A stretch of 64,000 nucleotides of DNA from Lepidostoma basale (GCA_022606425.2 JAHDVF020001467.1:744001-808000); one strand, 5' to 3'. Counted from the first letter of the stretch, positions 1 to 10,564 are shown. Translations and numbers: made by a program. Notes: generated by a model not told the origin, from the sequence alone.

Positions 1-75
1 CATTTTTTAAACTCATTAAAATGTTTTTCACAAACACAAATGAAAAAAAATAACTTAAAGGGAAGAAGATATAGG

Positions 76-128
76 ATGGAGACTAAGGAAAACATGGCAC
101 GATCAAATTAATGAAATACAAGGTGTTC
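76..128 (+). mobile_element. RT-1 LINE fragment, left half (split by MITE)
   Basis: The plus strand reads WRLRKTWHDQINEIQ, a decayed match to the GRPRKTWHDQINQI segment shared by all RT-1 copies here, from the C-terminal tail of a non-LTR reverse transcriptase polyprotein. It stops at a TA dinucleotide where the 131-584 inverted-repeat element begins, and the RT-1 sequence resumes beyond it. It is a dead fragment. Confidence 0.7.
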
Positions 129-130
129 TA

Positions 131-584
131 GAGGTTTGGTTTTTAAACTGGCAACATTGTTTCTACAGACTGTCAATTTGACAGTTGACAGTTGATTTGT
201 AGTCAGTACATTTTGCCATTTTACACAGTTGCTCGATAAAGTTGTCGAAAATTGGACAAAAAAACACCCTTATAGACATTGTTATATAAAGGGTGTTCTT
301 TATGGTGATATGCAAATTCAAAATGAAAAAAAAACACATTAAAATAATTGTCTATGATATTGGCTTTATTTAATAGATAATTTTATGCCATTATTGTTTA
401 AATATGATTTTGGGCATATGAGCGCCTCGGCTAGCTCAAATGAATCGCAATAGTGAAGTCCAATTTTTGACACCTTTATTGAGCAACTGGGTAAAATGGC
501 AAAACGTACTGACTACAAACCAACTGTCAACTGTTAAATCGACAGTCTGTAGAAACAATGTTGCCAGTTTAAAAACCAAACCTC
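131..584 (-). mobile_element. Mariner-like deletion derivative with 126-bp inverted repeats
   Basis: The ends GAGGTTTGG and CCAAACCTC are each flanked by TA (129-130, 585-586), the usual Tc1/mariner duplication. The arms 131-256 and 459-584 are near-perfect inverted repeats of about 126 bp. Between them, on the minus strand, lies the end of a transposase frame (decayed LAEALICPK, GAHMP-like) and a 3' UTR matching the element at 50103-50584. No functional transposase remains. The long arms look like a duplication of the 5' end onto the 3' side, because the 50-kb relative has only a short 3' repeat. Confidence 0.75.
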
Positions 585-586
585 TA

Positions 587-758
587 AAATTATTAATCAA
601 TCCTCTAAATCTTAATAACTATATTTAATAGCCATGGAGAATTCGAAAAATCGACATGCGTGCATGACACGATTTATGAATGTTGAGGATTTGAAAAAAG
701 TATGTAAGTAAAAAACAGTGTGGCGGTCCATTCTTTCTAGCATTGTTAAGTAGGTATG
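587..758 (+). mobile_element. RT-1 LINE fragment, right half
   Basis: This continues the interrupted RT-1 copy: the segment equivalent to RRNRRACMTRCMNVEEAREVCQDR, followed by GTGTGGCGGTCCATTC. The reading frame is broken and the (TTAG)n tail is missing or reduced to GTTAAGTAGG. It pairs with 76-128 to date the MITE insertion as later than RT-1. Confidence 0.75.
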
Positions 759-1236
759 TAAAATAAATGTACTTGAATGTATTTGTGCTTTTTTGCTGCC
801 AAAACTTGTCTTAAAAAGCTTTATGTAAATTGTAAAATAAATAAGATTTGTTTTATATTGGAACACAATTTATTACATAACATAAAACTGTATTTTTTAA
901 TACATTTATTCCGGATAACTCAGTGATTTTTTCAATCTTTATTTTTTTGCAAATAACAACACAAAATCATGTTTTAAATGCTAAATGATGGAAGGAGGTG
1001 GATCTTATTCTGTTAGTAGTGGTAATAATTATTTAATAATGATTTTTGATATAATTTAATTATTATTATAATATTTACGAGCCAAATCGATGTAATGGTA
1101 TAGTTATTACATTGATTATCATGAAATGTGATAGATAGCTAATCTATCGCCATTTTATTGTGACGTGAATTCTTTTTGGAAATAGGGCCAGATTAAAAAG
1201 TTAATTTGTTCTCTAGGTAATTTATAGGTCCCCGGT
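759..1236. other. AT-rich stretch, nothing recognised
   Basis: A/T-rich sequence with scattered short ORFs that lack family motifs or repeat partners in the window. No feature can be supported. Confidence 0.5.
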
Positions 1237-1473
1237 GACGGACTTCGGGGCCAAGTGGTAATTGCTTGACTACCACACCGAAGGTCTCGGGTTTGGTCAG
1301 TGATGGTCACACTGTCTTTGTACTGATGTAGAATTCACTTGAAATTAAAATGGTGACAGATTAGCTACCTATCCACAGGTAATGAGAATCAATATGATGG
1401 TTATACCCTTTGCATTGATTTGGCTCGCGCTGTAATGATGTAAAGACCGATTTAACAAAATAATAATAATTTT
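1237..1473 (+). mobile_element. tRNA-headed SINE, tail type 1
   Basis: The head starts GACGGACTTCGGGGCCAAG and has an A-box-like GGCCAAGTGGTA and a decayed B box (GGTTTGGTC for GGTTCGATTCC). A body shared with the other SINE copies follows (CACACTGTCTTTG, TAGAATTCACTTGA, TAGCTACCTATC). The 3' end is GATTTGGCTCGCGCTGTAAT then AATAATAAT. It is an ordinary decayed pol III retroposon; transposition would depend on a LINE partner. Confidence 0.85.
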
Positions 1474-1680
1474 AAGTTAAGACTAAATTATCAAAATAAT
1501 CCTAAATTTTCAAATTTATGGAGAGAAATCTTGTACACTTTTTAATTATTATACCTAAGAAGTTTTTTCTATTTAAAAAAAATGGTTTGTATCTTATCAC
1601 ATTCCGTGTGTAATTATTATCTTCTATTTTTAAAGCTGGTATAATTACATATAAACAAATCTAAAAACATACATATAATT

Positions 1681-2130
1681 CTAAAATCTTGGAAAATCCG
1701 TATTAAATATCAATTCCTCTCGTGAGGGGGAAGTAACGCGGTAACCGGTAGCAGCTCTCCTCAGAGAAGATAAGTTGTTTATCTTCAAGTTAATCATCTG
1801 TAAATCCTTTCTGAATTGCTCCCATTTTATTTCCATCTCATCAACTTTAATTGCGCTCATACAATCCGGGCGGGAGATAAAATTGCCAAAATGGCCGCAC
1901 CTGCCAAATGTTGATGGAAAAATCCACAATCTTTTCGAACACATGTACGGCGGTCGTAAAAGTGGCCGCCTGCTTGGTCAATATCTTTTTACCTCAGGGC
2001 TGCGGCCCCAGCCCCCGACCCCCCATTTATGTGCGTATTTTTTCCAGCCCCCCCGCGGAGGTTATTTTTATAGGTGCGATGGCACGGGGCGACTTCTTGG
2101 GGGTGATATCTCGTTACTACTGACCGCCAG
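1681..2130. other. GC-rich island with open frames, unidentified
   Basis: Base composition rises sharply (runs such as CCCCGACCCCCC and CCCCCCCGCGG) and both strands hold moderately long open frames: 180 aa on plus from 1775, and 87 aa on minus ending MSAIKVDEMEIKWEQF...NTDFPRF. I recognise no domain in either. The minus frame is acidic/basic and helix-like, which would fit a decayed retroelement gag or an exon. It could also be a CpG-type regulatory island. Confidence 0.25.
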
Positions 2131-3763
2131 TATTAAATGGTTTGATTACTCATTTTTTATTAAGGTGCGTACAAACTGCAGAATGACAGGTACTGGGAAT
2201 ACGATGCCTTATGATTGTGTAAGACTGATTCCTATCTTGCATTATCGAACTATTGTTGCTTCATTTTATCTCAAATTTCATACTGTTTCGTATGTATTTT
2301 ATACCCGTATTATTTAGTTTTAAATATGTGTATTTGATAAATGTAACTCGGTTCTTACCTAGAAATCTTCATATGCCCATAAATACAATGATTTATATAA
2401 AATGTAATGCATTATACAATCTTGTAAGATATGACCAGAAGTAGTTCATAATTATGAAGAAGGCACGGGGTCGCGTCCAAACTTGAATCCATGTCCCTTT
2501 TATCAGGAACTAAGCATTTTGTTCTCTAGACCATCATCTGGTTGTAATGAATTAATATGTTTTATACGGTTTATTTATATTGAATTTAATTAGAGAAATT
2601 TTAACATATAATTATGATTATTTTATTTTTATAAAATTCACAGTAAGAACAGAAATGAAAGCTTTTTATTCTGAAGATGTCAGAGGATTGAACCTATGTC
2701 ATATAGTTTTTGGTTCCTTGATTCCATATTATTCGGCAATGGGTTATTAGCGTATAAATGCTATTTAGTGTTACAAAAAAAAATATTATATAGATATTTT
2801 TTTACTAGCTTATAATCCTATGTTAAATTTATATAGCGTAAAAAAATTAATGGAAAATATGTTGATATAATGTCAGCAGACAAAATAAGCTCCAATTACA
2901 TTTTATTAGTTAAACATTACAGTGTGATTATTATTATTAACTTTACAATATATTTGTATTATTACATTGTAAATGAATAGCCATATATAAATTATAGTAG
3001 ACTTTTAAATTGCTTCCGTGCAGCAATTCAGAGCGTGTTAGTAACCTTACTCGTATCGTAGTATAAATTTGGTTTTTACAGTATTCTTGGATTATAAATA
3101 CACTCAAATAACTACAGATCTTTTTAAACCCAATGATTTAATATTTTATCTAATTTATTGTAGTTCTTGCGTGTGTTATTTTAATCTTATTGATAATTTT
3201 GTTTCAGGTTTGACATTGAACGTATTCTTAACTGAGTTCATCTTTGCTGAATAGATGGTAAGATTAATATTATTTAATTTGTTTATACAAAATATCACAG
3301 CAAATACAAAATATCACGTTTTAGTATTGTGAAAAAAACAAAAAACCTCGTGCTAGGGAGATAACTACATTGTATAACATGTTTTCTGTCAATTTCAACT
3401 TGAGCCAATTGATTAAAAGGTTTCCTTCAGAAGCCAAAAGAATCCATAGAAACGAGGTCTAACGAAGGTAATTTATTTTTAATACTACTTGTAGTGGGGT
3501 TATATGAAACGGTAACAAAAATGAACGTGGTAGGTGGTAATAACAAAATACCCTATTACAATATCGAGAAAATTCTTTCGGATCGTACGAAAAATAAAAT
3601 TTCCGTCACTAGATTCGAACTAAATAAGTTAAATAGATGCTACTAGGTTATATATTTGATCATAGACGCCAAAAGGTTTTTATAAAACGGTGGGTACTAT
3701 ATACAGACGCATTAATATACATTTGAACTTCTGTATTTTTTTTTTCTAAAATATTCCAATGTA
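2131..3763. other. AT-rich spacer
   Basis: About 1.6 kb of A/T-rich sequence without repeat partners in the window. Short ORFs at 2253 and 3069 are low-complexity hydrophobic frames and are not supported as genes. Confidence 0.45.
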
Positions 3764-4140
3764 CATATTTTACCTGATATGTTTATTTTTACTTTGTCTT
3801 ATGCTATTGTCTTATTTTACTTAATTTGTCTATTTTGACTTTGTCTTAAGCACCTGTCTTATTTGACCTAATTTGTTTATTTTTTCTTTGTCTTAAGCTA
3901 TTGTCTTATTTTACCTGATGTGTTAATCATTTTCTTCATATTATGCTATAGTATTATTTTATCTGATATGCATATCTCTTCTCTATCATGTTCTATTGTC
4001 TTGTTTTATTTGATTTGTGAGTTTTTTCTTTGTCTCATGGTTTTGTCTCATTTTACCTGATTTGTGTACATGTTCTATATCTTTTGCCATCTTGATATTT
4101 CTGTTATTTTACTTGATTTGTGTATATTTCTGTTATTTAA
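3764..4140. repeat. 47-bp minisatellite, about 8 units
   Basis: The unit runs TTATTTTACCTGATTTGT, a T-rich middle, then CTTTGTCTTATGCTATTGTC. Consecutive units of 47-48 bp can be read from 3764; the first six keep length while diverging in sequence, and the last two are shortened (unit ends in ATATTTCTG). There is no open frame of note. The preserved length with sequence drift indicates an old tandem array. Confidence 0.85.
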
Positions 4141-4339
4141 TTTAATATTATGCTAATATTTTATTACAGTTCTGCTTACTGCTTTAAATTAAATATATTC
4201 TTCTTAAATTTAATTAATTATCTTGACTTGTTTGTATGATAAATCATCTTCGGGAAAAAATATAGATATATCTCTATTAGTTATACTTACAATATTTCAA
4301 ATTTTCATTTGAAGCACTTACTTTGTGATTTAATATTTT

Positions 4340-4434
4340 TAACTTTTAGATATGAAATAACAAAACACTTGTATTAAAATGCATGCACACCGTGGTTAAA
4401 TACAAAGTGTTTTATTATTTTATGTCTAAAAGTT
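4340..4434. repeat. Foldback, FB-D arm type (ACCGTGGTTAAATAC)
   Basis: Arms of about 40 bp: AACTTTTAGATATGAAATAA...CACTTGTATTAA faces TTAAATACAAAGTG...TATGTCTAAAAGTTT. The apex holds CACCGTGG. The phrase ACCGTGGTTAAATACAAAGT recurs at 18.92 kb and 59.4 kb, so this is a dispersed family. No hammerhead-like core is left in this copy. Confidence 0.75.
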
Positions 4435-4754
4435 TTATATTATTTTCTTTCAATAATTCATCATATTGTTCAATTATTAATCCGCTACACAAAGTAATGG
4501 TGAATACAGAAGAAATAAGAATGATTGTATCATCAATTAAACATCTTTGTTAATGTTTAATACAGTAGCTATATTTTGTAGATTTTTATTAAATAGGGTA
4601 TGTACGAGAATTTAAGAACATTAAGATGTAAAATGGTAAAACGTAAATATATATTTTTAGTTATATTTTTGAAATAGGTAAACATATCGCCATTTTATTA
4701 CATCTGAAACATCTTTAAACAGCGAGAAATCAAATATCAAACGGTCATCTTCAA

Positions 4755-4965
4755 CAATAATAGTGCGACTCAACCCTCTGTATCACGGGGGTACGTGCGA
4801 CGTCCGGCATACTAAACCACGCTGCCGGGCGGGTGGGGCAGGCACCCCACGATCGCCAATATGCGTATTGGAAGAACTACCTCAGACGGAGGGCTAGCAG
4901 ATGTCATGCGGTATTGTCATATTGGACCTGACAGAGGACGGATCTAGGGAAAGAAAACGTCAATA
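4755..4965. other. GC-rich insert-like segment, unclassified
   Basis: A sharply bounded GC-rich block (CACGGGGGTACGTGCGAC, GGGCGGGTGGGGCAGGCACC) in AT-rich surroundings, ending before AATAATAAATAAAT, which resembles a retroposon 3' tail. The plus frame gives HDRQYAYWKNYLRRRASRCH. I cannot name the family; a LINE or SINE 3' end is the likeliest explanation. Confidence 0.35.
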
Positions 4966-5082
4966 ATAAATAAATCGCACATTTTATTATTATTTATAAT
5001 TAAATTGATTGCAACACCTGTTTATGCAACATTGGATACCAAAATAATTGTCTCGACAATTTCATATTTTTTTTGTTATTTC

Positions 5083-5300
5083 TTGAACAATAATGTTTTA
5101 AAACTTTATATTAAAAAAATAACATGAATGAAAACGTCTGTTTCATCTTCTCGGCAACTCTCTTCAACTCCACATAAGAGGTGCAGCCCATATCTCGGTA
5201 AATCTGGTCTAGGTACTCTTGGCGAGGTCGTCCTTTGCCAATCGATCCCTCGACCATTGTTTCATAGAAGTTTTATTATATTTTATTTGTTATGCTATTA
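5083..5300. repeat. FB-B foldback arm, interrupted
   Basis: TTCTTGAACAATAATG and GAATGAAAACGTCTGTTT are the outer arm of FB-B elements. The arm resumes after an insertion as AGAAGTTTTATTATATTTTA. The central hammerhead-like part is not recognisable beyond 5290. Confidence 0.65.
5147..5258 (-). mobile_element. RT-10 LINE tail inserted in FB-B, 7-bp duplication
   Basis: The minus strand reads GRPRQEYLDQIYRDMGCTSY then VELKRVAEKM, the C-terminal tail of an RTE-like reverse transcriptase; it matches GRPRDTYMDQMIRDMRCGNY in the 7.0-7.6 kb copy. The insert is flanked by GTTTCAT on both sides (5140-5146 and 5259-5265), which splits an FB-B arm at a known point. It is a very short 5'-truncated copy. 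Confidence 0.75.
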
Positions 5301-5309
5301 TAAAATGTA

Positions 5310-5849
5310 GCGCGTACCCTAGAGAAGCGACACAATTGACATTATTTTCATGAAAACAAAATACTAATCGTTACCATAAATATAAAAAAAGTTATTTTCC
5401 TATATTTTTTGCCATTGTTATATTTTGCTTAGCTAGATCAATAAATATCATTTGATTTTTTCTTCCAAAAATACCATAAAATTTTCCAGAAACGGCCATT
5501 TCCATCAGTTTTTATTATTTAAAATGGAGATTTAAATCACAGATCAAGATAAAATAATTACTCAAAAAGATAACTCCTTCCTTTGTTGAAGGTTGGAATT
5601 GGAATTCCATTGTTAATTTGTAATAAGAATTTATTAAATATGTTTATAAACAAAAATATTTGATAATTATTATAGTTTCAGGTGTGACCTCCATTCTCAG
5701 GTGTAAATATTAATAAAATAATATTTATACTGCATAGTTATAAAGATTTAAACTTAAAACTAAAACTACAGAAACGGTTTTCGAACTGGTCTTGATAAAC
5801 TAATAAACCTAGACATAAACAAGATACCTCTATATTATTTTATTATTTA
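5310..5849. other. AT-rich spacer
   Basis: No gene or repeat family recognised. A local palindromic phrase GGAATTGGAATTCC lies near 5591. Confidence 0.4.
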
Positions 5850-6103
5850 TTATTATTATTTTGTTGAATCGCTCTTCACATCATGACAGCATGAGCCAAA
5901 TCGATGTAAAGGGTATTAATATAGCTATCATAGTGATTCTCGTGGCATGTAATAGGTAGCTTATCTATCGCTATTTTATTGTCACATGAATTCTACACCA
6001 GACCAAAGACAGAGTGACAATCACACTGCCCTTGCCGGGAATCGAACCCGGAACCTTCGGGGTGGCAGTCAATGCACTTACCACTTGGCCACGAAGGTCG
6101 TCA
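5850..6103 (-). mobile_element. tRNA-headed SINE, tail type 1
   Basis: Read on the minus strand: GACGACCTTCGTGGCCAAG head, B box GGTTCGATTCC intact, CACACTGTC-type body missing a few bases, then the CATGCTGTCATGATGTGAAG region and an (AATA)n tail. It is one of the better preserved copies. The 5' flank shows GTCGTCAAATTAC twice in tandem (6097-6122), partly overlapping the SINE start. Confidence 0.9.
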
Positions 6104-6723
6104 AATTACGTCGTCAAATTACGGTCGTTAAACACGTATTTGTTGTGTCCATCGTTGACTGACACTTGGAAGAAGGCCAATCATCCATAGAATACATAGA
6201 TTATTATTTTGAATCTAAAACAATATTTTATACTCATGATGTACAACGCGTAATTCATTCTGATTTTTCTTATTATTTTTTTAAGAATTGTAAATTATAA
6301 AAAAAATAACAATTAAATAACCAAGTGCGGCGCTGCGTGCTGACCAATAATGAAAAGGTGGAAACTGAAAGTTTGTCATTTTTATGCTCGACCCGTAAAT
6401 GGGATTGGTCATTCCGGACATTTGTCCTCCACCAGCGCCCCCTGCTCATGTCTTACTCTCAAATGTGCTATCTTGACTTATTCTGAGCATGTGCTTTTCT
6501 GATATTTCAATATACATTTTTTGCTGTTTATTTTATTTGGAATACACGAAATTCTTAAGTTAGTCCGGCTTATCTCTACACTCACCCCAGCTTACCTACA
6601 AAATAATGATACCATTTGTAAATCTAGGACCTAAGATCGATGAATTGTTAAGAATTTTATTGCCAAAATAAGTAATGAAAACAATTTTGTAGTTTTTAAA
6701 ATACATATATTATACTTTATTTC
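6104..6723. other. Unclassified spacer
   Basis: Mixed-composition sequence including a GC-richer patch (6340-6480, CACCAGCGCCCCCTGCTC). No open frame or repeat partner found. Confidence 0.4.
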
Positions 6724-6785
6724 TCTTTTTCTTTTTTATATACTTTGTATATACAACACTTATATTAAAAAAATAAAATTACATA

Positions 6786-6816
6786 GACATGTTTCGGATA
6801 ACCAGTCCTTCTTCAG
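6786..6816 (-). ncRNA. Hammerhead-like core, FB-A left
   Basis: Minus strand: CTGAAGA, extra A, GGAC-TGGTT-ATCC hairpin (one mismatch), GAAAC, AT, G, TC. This matches the hammerhead order C3-A9, stem II, GAAA, minimal stem III (C with G), UH cleavage dinucleotide. The extra A between A9 and stem II departs from the textbook core. Confidence 0.55.
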
Positions 6817-6856
6817 TGATAAATATTACAAAGATATATCACTATATGATATGATA

Positions 6857-6887
6857 CTGAAGAAGGACTGGTTGTCCGAAACATGTC
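6857..6887 (+). ncRNA. Hammerhead-like core, FB-A right
   Basis: Plus strand: CTGAAGA, extra A, perfect stem II GGAC-TGGTT-GTCC, GAAAC, AT, G, TC. It mirrors the core at 6786-6816 with one stem II change, here restored to full pairing. Stem I beside the core is weak (two pairs). Whether it cleaves is unknown. Confidence 0.6.
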
Positions 6888-7029
6888 TAGGTAATTTTAT
6901 TTTTTAATATAAGTGTTGTATATACAAAGTACGAGTATATAAAAAAAAAAGATAAATAAACTATTATAACAACACAAAGTATGGCGAATATAGAAGAAAC
7001 ATATATTACGAACTAAAATCAACTTGGAT

Positions 7030-7610
7030 TCCAACTCCGGGGTGTGGGTTCAATCCTAGATTCTACCTTATCCCTTTTCATACTCAATCCTGAGGATTGG
7101 TCTGCAACAAGCTTCACTCGTTTCCTTCACTCAGTCCTGTTTCCAGCCAGTCTCTTCATCTCTGTGTAGTTGCCACAGCGCATGTCTCGAATCATTTGGT
7201 CCATATAGGTGTCCCTTGGGCGGCCTCTGCAGTTCCTGCCCTCGACAATTCCCTCTGCAATAGTAAGCAGGCCCGGGTGCCCGATATTATGGTATATACA
7301 GCTCGTTGCTGGGTAATCTTTTTGATCATCTGACTAGTTTCTCCGGCCCTTCTCACTACCCCGCTGTTTTGGATGTGTTCCAACCAATGGACCCCCATCA
7401 TACGTCTGTAGCACCACATTTTAAAAGCAGCTAGACGTCTGCACTCATTCAGCACCACACTCCAGACAATAGTCTTGATCAGGTTTTTTCTGATGCTCAT
7501 ATTTATGTTATTTGATTCAAGTATCTTTGTCGTTTTATTGAAGGATATTCTGGCTTGCTGTATCCAGCTAACGATTTCTGTCTTTGAGCGCCCATCTTAG
7601 TTATGCTGCT
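7030..7610 (-). mobile_element. RT-10 LINE, 3' part of reverse transcriptase region
   Basis: In broken minus frames one reads SIRKNLIKTIVWSVVL, MWCYRRMMGVHWLEHI, VVRRAGETSQMIKKITQQRA, then GNCRGQE/GRPRDTYMDQMI-like, RCGNYTEMKRLAGNRTEW. This is the order seen at the C-terminus of RTE-like insect LINEs after the reverse transcriptase. Several frameshifts make it dead. The 3' end lies near 7030 and the 5' end is truncated near 7610. Confidence 0.8.
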
Positions 7611-8042
7611 GTCCAGATATACCAACTGATGACACTCAGAACAACATTCGCATACTAATAACAAATATATCTAAATCATGATCATGTATTTTTTTACTTT
7701 AATTATTATTTTGTTAAAATTATTAAAAATTACAATTATTAAATCAAAAGAGTGAAGTAATTTTTTTATTAATAAAACAGAGTTCATTTTTTCATTAGTT
7801 CATTATAAACACAATCGGTTTCGTTGACATCGACACAATATTTGTTTTCAGAGAGGATGTAATAACTTTACAGTCCTTAGCTTGCGGATCATTAATAAAT
7901 TTCCTTTAAACAAATGTTTCCAAAATATATTATATCTCATTAATTTTCCTAGTTGATTTCTAAGTGTAAGAACATATTTTGATTACTTTTCTGCGTTCAT
8001 ATGTAAGATAAACATATTGTATCATAGAGTTTGGAAACTTAA
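7611..8042. other. AT-rich spacer
   Basis: Homopolymer-rich A/T sequence. No feature recognised. Confidence 0.45.
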
Positions 8043-8112
8043 TTTTTTTTACCATTCTCTCCACGTGCCCAAAACACCTAAATGATCATTTCATTAATTT
8101 TGTCGTCATCAC
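8043..8112 (-). mobile_element. RT-1 LINE relic
   Basis: TTTTACCATTCTCTCCACG and AATGATCATTTCATTAATTT align with the reverse complement of the RT-1 segment encoding MNKIMKGSLRWFGHMERM. It is about 70 bp, heavily diverged, with no tail. Confidence 0.5.
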
Positions 8113-8880
8113 AATTTATTATTAATGTAATCAATTGATTTCATAACAATGTTCGGTCTATCGTAGTAAAGCTAGTTAAATGTACGTTTTTGAATTATGA
8201 ACATGATTGTATACACCAAACTGTGCGGCACCTGGCAGCAGGTTACACTTACTAATAACAATTAATAACGATCCCTCGTCCAGATAGCGAGGGGTATTTA
8301 TTTGGCTGTGTCCTGCGGCCACGAGAATGTTTTGCACCTATTAAACTCCAGAGAATACGAGCGCTATCTAAATTGCCTACAATTCTGGTAAGGATTTTTA
8401 TTTTTGCAATCAGAACACACGTGGAAATAGAGGGCCAAACAATCCACAACAAATTGCTGTGTATACTCGTATGTATTTCCTCTATATTCGTTTTCACTTT
8501 GTGCAAATATTACAAACATTGTTTATATTTTTCCCTCCTCTCATGGATGGATTTTAGATATTTTTGGAGGCCGAAGTAACATCTCTTGGCTGAGAAAATG
8601 CGTTTTTTTTTGTTTCGGATGGGTCTCATCCAGCCCGTCTGACTTTTTTGTGTTATAATATTAGTTGAGGGTCACGATAATGTACGATTATTTTTACGGA
8701 TTTAAAGAGTTTTATCTTTCTAAATTCATTTCGTGAATTAATTGATTTTTTTTAAACCCATTTTAGGCGCATTTTAAATCTATACAAAAAATATTTTTTT
8801 GCGTCATCAAACTCTCAACTCTGTTCTTGTATAATATAATAATGTATTCAATAGTATATAACATATAATATACCGCCTTC
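8113..8880. other. Unclassified spacer
   Basis: Includes a moderately GC-rich patch at 8240-8400 (TCCCTCGTCCAGATAGCGAG) and a phrase near 8470-8500 (CTATATTCGTTTTCACTTTG) that recurs at 20.58 kb beside other repeats. No gene is supported. Confidence 0.35.
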
Positions 8881-9240
8881 CATTTAAAGTTTCATTTCTT
8901 AATGCTTTTCTCGCTATGAACGAACGAGTGTCTTAAGATAATCTAAAATACAATCAGTATTTCAAATACTCTGCACAATGGCCATGTATGTAACGTGGGA
9001 TTTGGGTTAAGCAGGACAACCTTAAAGCTTTGTACAGGTTGCTGATATTCTGATATTCGGACGCGGGCGTCGGTCCGTACAAAGGGGGCGCGCCGGTCGC
9101 CCGCGCATAAAATGCAATTTCCTTTTATATCCGCCGTGACATGCTTCGCCGTCTGACCGCCGGACTCCGCATGCAAGATATTGTGAAACGCGTAAATAAC
9201 ATCGGCAGATAGCCCAGAGTAAGTGGCGTAGCTAGACCCA
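8881..9240. other. CpG-rich patch, unidentified
   Basis: A dense CpG block at 9058-9180 (GGACGCGGGCGTCGGTCCG, GGCGCGCCGGTCGCCCGCGC) in AT-rich flanks. The open frames are short and unrecognised. It has no repeat partner here, so it may be single-copy regulatory or exonic DNA. Near 9220, AGTGGCGTAGCTAGACCC resembles hAT-type termini. Confidence 0.3.
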
Positions 9241-9715
9241 AACCACTTAAATATGTATTATACATTTTTAATATTTTTTATGTTCAAATTGTTGGCATCA
9301 TAAACCACCCTACGTAGGTATTTGAACGTACGTGTTACGTTCACTGTGACTGTACCATTCTGCGCTATCCCGCATCACGTACGCGCTTGAGAAAAAGTAA
9401 TGTGCCTAAAATGTTCAAACTTTTAGGGATACGCGCGTGTGCCAACAACACTTGAGTAGTCTTCAGTGAAATGATAGTTTTACAAGAAGCAGGCGAAGTG
9501 TGCGGCCGAGTATTTGACGTTTCGTAATTTAAAAAAATAAAATTAATGTATAACTAAGTTTCATTAATTATAAACCTGCTTTTTTGCACTTTTCTCAGTT
9601 ACCTGAAGGTAGGGCGGTTAAATTACATTAATATAAAAATAGTATTTAAACTTTTACATGATATGGTAGTAAAATAATCCACGAATTTTAAAAATATTAT
9701 AAAGTAAATATTCTA
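9241..9715. other. Unclassified spacer
   Basis: AT-rich with ACGTACGTGTTACGTTCACTG-type CpG words near 9330. No feature can be defended. Confidence 0.4.
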
Positions 9716-10094
9716 ACTAACTAACCATCACGCCGTTTCTCCGGAGGGGTAAACAGAGAGAATGGATCACCACATTGTTCTATCCTGGCATAATACACGC
9801 GCCTTTTCTACATTCACACATCGTGACATGCAAGCTCGTCGATTGTTCCTACTTCGAACTTAGCAGCCTTTCAGTAATTGATTAATTTGGTCATGCCATG
9901 TCTTCCTTGGCCTTCCTCGACTTATTTTACCATTCACATTGCTTGTATATATCTTTTTAGCCATTCTTCCCTCATCCATTCGTTCCATATTTCCAAACCA
10001 TCTTAGTGACCCTATTTGAATTTGATTTATCACGCATTCATCTGCATTACATTCCTTTTTTACTTTATCATTAGATATTCTATCTACCAACTGT
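9716..10094 (-). mobile_element. RT-1 LINE 3' end
   Basis: The minus strand encodes VDRISNDKVKKECNADECVI, SLRWFGNMERMDEGRMAKKI, RGRPRKTWHDQINQLLKGC (stop), then RACMSRCVNVEKARVLCQDR in frame after the stop. The 3' end is GGAGAAACGGCGTGATGGTT followed by the tail seen on plus as CTAACTAACTAA. It is truncated 5' inside the region following the reverse transcriptase domain. Confidence 0.85.
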
Positions 10095-10147
10095 ATAAAT
10101 CTTTTATTATATTAATATGAATTTGAGTAACAATACGTTGACAGAAT

Positions 10148-10564
10148 CTTCTTCTTCGATGGCCCTACAGCCCATATCGAGCCTTAGCCTCCAGTATTCT
10201 TCGCCTCCAACTCCTCCTGTCCTCCGCTTCGACCCTCCAATCTGACACTCGTAATAATCTTGCCCCATCTCTCCCAACATCATCCTCCCATCGCACCCTT
10301 GGTCGTCCGATTGGTCTTCTACCACCTGGGTGCCACTCCAGCAATCTTTTTGGGGTTCGCGATGACGGCATCCTCTACACGTGACCGGCCCATCTCAGTC
10401 TATTCAGTCTGACCTGGGTGGAGAGACTGGGAGCTTTGTAAATATGGTACAGCTCATCATTATGCCGTACTCTCAAGCCTTCACCGTTATTTACAGGTCC
10501 TAGAATTCTGCGCAGCACCCTTCTCTCAAAAGTATCCAGACGCTCTGTGGACAGAACAGTCACA
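10148..10564 (-). mobile_element. RT-8 LINE 3' end with 13-bp target duplication
   Basis: The minus frames read TFERRVLRRILGPVNNGEGL, VRLNRLRWAGHV, GGRRPIGRPRVRWEDDVGRD, LEAKARYGL, with one frameshift, and end in GAAGAAGAAGA. The word ACGTTGACAGAAT occurs exactly at both borders (10135-10147 and 10565-10577). It is a 5'-truncated insertion of about 420 bp, probably fairly recent given the intact duplication. Confidence 0.9.

Larger units (their letters stand above)
6724..6957. repeat. FB-A foldback with two opposed hammerhead-like cores
   Basis: The arms of roughly 90 bp are near-identical inverted repeats (TATATACTTTGTATATACAA ... TTGTATATACAAAGTACGAG). Each arm carries a complete hammerhead-like core near the centre (6786-6816 minus, 6857-6887 plus), separated by a 40-bp AT spacer. 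The downstream AACACAAAGTATGGCGAATA phrase also accompanies other foldbacks. This is the cleanest FB-A copy; half copies lie at 25.4 and 62.1 kb. Confidence 0.85.

Noticed and set aside
1775..2317. 180-aa plus-strand open frame as a gene
   Set aside because: No recognisable motif, mixed with low-complexity Pro and hydrophobic stretches, and a competing minus frame over the same GC-rich block.
3764..4140. CRISPR array
   Set aside because: Units are contiguous, diverged and without spacers, and the sequence is eukaryotic.
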